64,000 nt of DNA from Nitrobium sp046350935 (GTDB lineage: Bacteria; Nitrospirota; Thermodesulfovibrionia; Thermodesulfovibrionales; Dissulfurispiraceae): the NCBI GenBank assembly GCA_046350935.1, contig JAXLZK010000012.1:22092-86091 (forward strand), written 5' to 3'. Shown piece after piece: positions 59,865-64,000 of this stretch. The notes under the pieces are model-generated. The model did no database searches. It saw nothing but the letters and a program-made list of their open reading frames with translations, and was not told the DNA's origin. Numbering within the stretch: the first letter of the stretch is position 1; each line of letters starts with the position of its first letter. The translations under genes were made by a program, and so were the position numbers.

Positions 59865-60983
59865 CTAGGGTTCCACACACGTCCCGTTGATGAGACGCTC
59901 CAACTCCCCGGCCCGGTGAGCCGCGGTGTGCCCGGCAAGAACGCGGGCCCGGGCCCGTTCGCCTATCGAGCGGAGCTCTTCCTCTCCCATCTCCTTCAGA
60001 TACCGCACCGTATCCGCTGCAGAGGAGGAGAGGAGGATCTCCGCTCCCGGTGTGAAAAAGGTATCCAGCCCTTCCCAGTAATCGCTGATCACCGGGATAG
60101 CGCACGCAGCAGCCTCGAAAAGACGCACACTGGGAGAGTATCCGGCGCGGACCATGTCGGCCCGCGTAATGTTGAGGGTGAATTTCATGGAGTTGTAGAA
60201 AGAGCCGTGGTGCGCGGGAGACAGGTGGCCGACCTTTTCCACATTGGGGGGCCACCCGATAGTATCGGGGTACAATGAGCCTGCCACGACGAAGCGCTCC
60301 CTCCGCAGGAGGCGCGCCGGCTGGAGCATCAGGCGATCGAGGCGCGGCTGCCGGTCGTCGCTGTAGGTGCCGAGATAGCCGAGACCCCATTTCCTCTCGC
60401 ACGCCAGGGGGAGATAGGAGGAGGTGTCCACCGAGCAATAGAGGGGGCGCGCCATGGGCGACCCGTACTCCCGCTCGATGCGGTCGAGAAGCGGCCCTCC
60501 CGTGAAGGAGAGGTACAGCGCGTAGCGCGGAATGAGGTCTGCGGAGAGGTACTCCGTATCGCCCCTCTCCAGCTTGGCGAGGGTCACCGGGGTATCGATG
60601 TCGTAAAACGCCGCTTTACCCCGCGTGCTGGAGGTCACCCACTCTCCGACTGCAACCCCCTCCGGCACATAGGAGCCGACCATGACGAGGTCCGCTGTCC
60701 GCACCTCTTCAGAAAAGCGGCTCTTCAGGTCTCTAAGGCCGGAATACAGGACCGTCTTCCCGTACGGGGGACGGGGCAGGTCGCGGTTTTCCGCATACCA
60801 CGGCACGTCCCGCTCCAAAAAGAGGACGTGGTGCCCCCGGTCGGCGAGCGAGCGGACGAGCCCCCGGTACGTGGTGGCGTGGCCGTTCCCCCACGAGGAG
60901 GTGATGGACAGCCCGAGGATCACTATGCTGAGCCGCCGGGAATTCATAGGGCGCCCTTCGGCGTTGCGCACCGGGTTAGTCAT
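59865..60983 (-). CDS. CgeB-like glycosyltransferase B
   Basis: From ATG 60983, which overlaps the upstream stop (ATGA); about 372 aa. Text such as IVILGLSITSSWGNGHATTY, AAFYDIDTPVTLAKLERGDT, WGLGYLGTYSDDRQPRLDRL and VRLFEAAACAIPVISDYWEG shows close paralogy to the genes at 56873 and 60980. GT-B fold; sugar and acceptor unknown. Confidence 0.83.
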   Translation of the reverse strand: MTNPVRNAEGRPMNSRRLSIVILGLSITSSWGNGHATTYRGLVRSLADRGHHVLFLERDVPWYAENRDLPRPPYGKTVLYSGLRDLKSRFSEEVRTADLVMVGSYVPEGVAVGEWVTSSTRGKAAFYDIDTPVTLAKLERGDTEYLSADLIPRYALYLSFTGGPLLDRIEREYGSPMARPLYCSVDTSSYLPLACERKWGLGYLGTYSDDRQPRLDRLMLQPARLLRRERFVVAGSLYPDTIGWPPNVEKVGHLSPAHHGSFYNSMKFTLNITRADMVRAGYSPSVRLFEAAACAIPVISDYWEGLDTFFTPGAEILLSSSAADTVRYLKEMGEEELRSIGERARARVLAGHTAAHRAGELERLINGTCVEP

Positions 60984-62062
60984 CGGACGACCCCTTCCAG
61001 CACGCGCTCCACCTGCGCTGCGCGGTGCGCATAGGTATGCTCCGCACCGATGCGCCGGCACGCGGCCTGCCCGATGGTGCGCGCCCTTTCGGGGGTGAGC
61101 GCACGGAGGTGCTCCGCAACGCCGCCGCCGTCGCGGGCTACCAGGACCTCCCTGCCGGGTTCAAGGAAGAGCTCTATTCCCTCCCACTGGTCGGTGATGA
61201 GGCACGCGGCGGCTCCCGCAGCTTCGAACACGCGGGTCGGCGGGGAGAACCCGTACCGCGCCATGCTCTCACGGTTGATATTCAGGACCGCACGGGGAGT
61301 GCTGTTGAAAGCGTTGTGGTCACGCGTGTACACATGCCCCACGTAGGCGACGTTGGGGGATTCCGGGGCGTCCCACCCGCTCCCCCCGAGCAGAAAGCGC
61401 CGGCGGGGGAGGAGTGCCGCGGCCCGGAAAAAGAACTCCTTCACCCGCGCCTCCCTGTCGGGCAGACGGTTTCCGATAAAGCCGAGGTCCCCGCTGAACC
61501 GCTGGTCAGCCGGCACCGGGTGGTGAGTGGAGGGGTCCAGGGCGTTATAGACAGGAATGCACCGGCGGGCGCCAAGGGCCTCGTAGGCGCTGACGACCGG
61601 CTCTCCCCCCCCGTAGGTAAGGATGAGATCGTACCGGGGGATGAGAGCGCGAAAGGGGTCGTCCGGATTCTCCCGGACCCGGTCGAGGGTCGCCGGGGCG
61701 TCCACATCCCAGAAGACGGCCAGGGCGCCGGGCCGCTTCGCTTCGAGGACCGCCGCTTCCAGCAGCGCATCGAACACGCCGACTCCGCTCGCCTTCACCA
61801 GCACCTCGGCGCTCCGCGCACTCTCCAGCGCGCGGGAAACCCCCTCTTCTCCCTCTCCTGAATAGACCGCCACCTTTGCCCACGGCGGATCGGGGATGTC
61901 GCGGTGTTGCTGTCTCCCGTAGACATCAGGCTCGTAAAACGTGACCGTATGCCCGAGCTCGTGGAGAGAGCGGATGATTCCCCGATAGTAGGTTGCCGCC
62001 CCGTTCCAATAGGCGGATACGAGACTCGATCCGAAGAAAGCGAAGGTGCGCCCCTGTTTCAT
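60980..62062 (-). CDS. CgeB-like glycosyltransferase C
   Basis: This 360-aa protein starts MKQGRTFAFFGSSLVSAYWN. It shares the plan of its neighbours (GAATYYRGIIRSLHELGHTV, AVFWDVDAPATLDRVRENPD, SGDLGFIGNRLPDREARVKE, TRVFEAAGAAACLITDQWEG) but is more diverged. It overlaps both flanking glycosyltransferase genes by 4 bases, so the three are co-translated. Confidence 0.83.
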   Translation of the reverse strand: MKQGRTFAFFGSSLVSAYWNGAATYYRGIIRSLHELGHTVTFYEPDVYGRQQHRDIPDPPWAKVAVYSGEGEEGVSRALESARSAEVLVKASGVGVFDALLEAAVLEAKRPGALAVFWDVDAPATLDRVRENPDDPFRALIPRYDLILTYGGGEPVVSAYEALGARRCIPVYNALDPSTHHPVPADQRFSGDLGFIGNRLPDREARVKEFFFRAAALLPRRRFLLGGSGWDAPESPNVAYVGHVYTRDHNAFNSTPRAVLNINRESMARYGFSPPTRVFEAAGAAACLITDQWEGIELFLEPGREVLVARDGGGVAEHLRALTPERARTIGQAACRRIGAEHTYAHRAAQVERVLEGVVR

Positions 62063-63252
62063 AGAGATACCGCCTCCTCGCTGCGGGATAGGGGAGTGCT
62101 CTTTCCGTGCTCCTCCCTCTTGTGCGGTACGGCGTGCCGGGGCGCCGGAGCGCCGCGGGGGCTTCCCTCCAGCTCCTCGTAGAGGGCGAGCAGCTCATCA
62201 ACGCGGTGGCCGCAGGTGTGGCGCCGGAGAATGGTCCGCCTGCCGTGCTCCGCAAGCTCCCTCCGCAGCGCTTCGTCCTGCAGCAGCGCCCGCAGGTGCC
62301 GCTCCATCTCCCTGCCGTTCCGCGCCAGGAGAAAGTCCTTTCCGGGACTGAAGAGGCCCTCCGCGTCCTCCCACGGGGAGCAGACAAGGGGGATCCCGCA
62401 GGCGAGGGCCTCGAAAGGCCTGATGGTGGGGATCCCCGGGAGGGTCTCCACGTACGGACGGCGCGGTACGTGGACCGTCACCCTGAAGCGGGCGAAGACC
62501 CGCGGCACGGCGTGGTTGGGCAGCCAGCCCGCATAGTCCGCCCCCGTCTGCCGCAACAGCGCCCGCGCCGCTTCCGGGTAGCGCACCCCGTACAGGCGCG
62601 CCCGCAGGCCGAGGGAGCGGACCGGACCCAGGATGAACTCGTACAGTTCTGCGGTGCGCTCCCCGTCTCCCCAGTTGCCGATCCATACAAGGTCGCCCTC
62701 CTGCACCGGTTCCGGCATCGGGCTGAAGAGCCGCGTATCGGCCGCCTCGTGCCATGTCCAGGCCCGCTCCGCCCAGCAGCGCGACAGGTAGAGGTCCCGG
62801 ATCACTTCCCCAAAGGCCAGCACTCCGTCGTACCGGGAGAGGTCGTAGGCGGCCATGCTCTCCGGCTCGGAGACGGACCGGTGGTGCGTATCGTGGAAGA
62901 GCAGCCTGAAGCCGCGCGACCGGGCGCGGCACTCCCCGATGCGCCGCACCAGTACAGGGTCGTTCCACTCATGCACGATCACCAGGTCGGCGCCGTCCAG
63001 GGCCTGATCTATGTCCAAGGCGGACAGGTCGTAGCGGGTGCTCCGCAGCCAGGGATACGCCCGGAGCAGCGCCCGCAGGGGGGCGGACCCGTGGGAAGAC
63101 AGGAGGTTGCTCAGGCTCCAGGAGTCCCTGGGCTCGTACACCGTCACCGCATGGCCGCGCGCGCGGAGCTCCCCTGCAACACCGCGGAGAAAATGCGCGT
63201 TCCCGTGGTTCCAGTCCGAAAGGATCGAGTGATAAAAAAGGACGATGCGCAC
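62059..63252 (-). CDS. CgeB-like/GT4-type glycosyltransferase D
   Basis: The GTG at 63252 (VRIVLFYHSILSDWNHGNAH) with TAGGAGGG upstream is preferred; about 397 aa. Features: FLRGVAGELRARGHAVTVYE, DLVWIGNWGDGERTAELYEF, RPFEALACGIPLVCSPWEDA, EGLFSPGKDFLLARNGREME. A likely glycosyltransferase with GT-B fold. First gene of the 59.9-63.3 kb translationally coupled block. Confidence 0.82.
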   Translation of the reverse strand: MRIVLFYHSILSDWNHGNAHFLRGVAGELRARGHAVTVYEPRDSWSLSNLLSSHGSAPLRALLRAYPWLRSTRYDLSALDIDQALDGADLVIVHEWNDPVLVRRIGECRARSRGFRLLFHDTHHRSVSEPESMAAYDLSRYDGVLAFGEVIRDLYLSRCWAERAWTWHEAADTRLFSPMPEPVQEGDLVWIGNWGDGERTAELYEFILGPVRSLGLRARLYGVRYPEAARALLRQTGADYAGWLPNHAVPRVFARFRVTVHVPRRPYVETLPGIPTIRPFEALACGIPLVCSPWEDAEGLFSPGKDFLLARNGREMERHLRALLQDEALRRELAEHGRRTILRRHTCGHRVDELLALYEELEGSPRGAPAPRHAVPHKREEHGKSTPLSRSEEAVSL

Positions 63253-63358
63253 GAAAACCCTCCTAACGGCAAAGTAAGACAGGTAAAGGGAGAGGTAAAG
63301 TAAAAACACGAAAAAGAAAAAAATACCGTTATCTTTGTCTTTTTCTCTCCCTGTACCT

Positions 63359-64000
63359 TTACCTGTTTTTTTTCTGTCTTTCCATTACGTCTCCGTACAC
63401 CGCGCCGTATCCCTCCACCATACGCAGGGAGGTGAACTCTTCAGCCCGCTCCTGTGCGTCCGCCGCCCTCCGCTCCAGCTCGTCCGGCGAACTGATAAGG
63501 TCCTCTATCGCCCTTCTGAGCGCCCCATCGTCCTGCGGCGGCACGAACAGGGCGGCCCCGTACCATATCTCGCGGAGGCTCGGGATGTCCCCGAGGACGA
63601 GGGCGCAGCCCGAGAGCCCCGCCTCCAGGACGGAGAGGCCGAAGGGCTCGTAATAGGCGGGCAGGGCATAGATCGAGGCGCGGGCCATCCAGGAGGCGAG
63701 CTCCCGCGTCGGGAGCCTGCCGAGCCGGCGCACGGCAGAGCCGTCCAGAACGGCTCTCCCTGAAGGATGGCTCTCCTCGCCGGCGCAATACACAGGCCAC
63801 GAGAGGGAGGAGGCGATGCGGCAGAGGGCCGCCGCGTTCTTGGCCTCGTCCCACAGCCTTCCCACGGTGAGCACCAGTCTTTCCTTTTTGTCCGGCGCAA
63901 AGAGTCCGGGAGCGCGCCCGTTCGGGACCACCCGCCCCGAAAGAGGCGCTGAGTAGTGACGGAAAAGCGCGGAGAGCATTGCCTCCGAGGGCGCCACCAC
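63359..64000 (-). CDS. Glycosyltransferase family 4 protein (5' end beyond window)
   Basis: The frame is open to the window edge, so the N-terminal domain is missing. The visible 213 residues are the donor-binding domain: VVAPSEAML, VVPNGRAPGLFAPDKKERLV, LTVGRLWDEAKNAAALCRIA, YALPAYYEPFGLSVLEAGLS (EX7E-type) and GDIPSLREIWYGAALFVPPQ. It continues the sugar cluster beyond the window. Confidence 0.85.
   Translation of the reverse strand: MVAPSEAMLSALFRHYSAPLSGRVVPNGRAPGLFAPDKKERLVLTVGRLWDEAKNAAALCRIASSLSWPVYCAGEESHPSGRAVLDGSAVRRLGRLPTRELASWMARASIYALPAYYEPFGLSVLEAGLSGCALVLGDIPSLREIWYGAALFVPPQDDGALRRAIEDLISSPDELERRAADAQERAEEFTSLRMVEGYGAVYGDVMERQKKNR

Noticed and set aside
1..64000. CRISPR arrays, prophage or toxin-antitoxin genes
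   Set aside because: No regularly spaced direct repeats, cas-like or phage-like proteins were found.

Overview
The window is a 64 kb piece of a GC-rich bacterial chromosome, in a draft assembly with one run of 10 Ns at 10300-10309. The gene content points to an anaerobe: corrinoid methyl transfer, a reductive corrinoid activator, a probable selenocysteine molybdoenzyme with ferredoxins, sulfur-carrier proteins and many sigma-54 promoters. A Nitrospirota or Desulfobacterota-like organism would fit. That is an inference from content, because no rRNA gene or phylogenetic marker was tested.

Layout. 1-1627: 3'-truncated large-type purL (minus). 1872-4777: phosphorelay module with an MEDS sensor, a PAS histidine kinase cut off from it by one in-frame TAG, a response regulator and an HPt protein. 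4895-5329: small exported protein. 5561-7453: RACo-type reductive activator of corrinoid proteins. 7454-8278: dispersed repeats. 8279-11212: fused cysE-cysS and rlmB. 11460-14096: alaS. 14637-21645 (all minus): corrinoid methyltransferase locus. In transcription order it holds a DUF1638 protein, a corrinoid protein, an MtmB-family methyltransferase with Asp at the pyrrolysine position, an MtaA/MtbA-like methyltransferase, a MoxR ATPase, a VWA protein and a QueG-like Fe-S protein. 22242-24818: OsmC protein, small membrane protein and sodium:solute symporter. 25053-32415 (minus): branched-chain-amino-acid-type ABC transporter led by an AMP-ligase-like protein that has lost its catalytic signatures. 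33898-35061: DsrE protein and a second, apparently identical OsmC gene. 35537-36472: ddl. 36485-44369: molybdopterin oxidoreductase read through an in-frame TGA (probable selenocysteine), two ferredoxin subunits, an FAD oxidoreductase, a second MoxR/VWA pair and an unknown protein. It is followed by a sigma-54 activator (44466-46016). 46630-49186: tusA, a small cysteine protein, hemerythrin, a deleted SDR gene and a PHP protein. 49221-64000 (minus): sugar or glycan cluster with at least six glycosyltransferases, a PIG-L deacetylase, a glycosidase with its halves in swapped order, a methyltransferase and a nucleotidyltransferase. Stress-type genes and a deleted alcohol dehydrogenase are embedded in it.

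How the genes may work together. The 14.6-21.6 kb locus looks like a complete methyl-transfer unit: substrate methyltransferase, corrinoid carrier, and a second methyltransferase to a carrier such as tetrahydrofolate. The RACo protein at 5561 could keep the corrinoid reduced. Each of the two metabolic loci (corrinoid and molybdoenzyme) carries its own MoxR-VWA pair, a known metalloenzyme-maturation theme. Strong -24/-12 (sigma-54) promoters precede the corrinoid operon, both OsmC modules, the ABC operon and tusA, so these may form one regulon.

Most notable: the non-pyrrolysine MtmB operon, the UGA-containing molybdoenzyme with a SECIS-like hairpin, the 596-bp exact duplication, a diverged 300-bp intergenic repeat near both copies, and two genes that each lost their middle.
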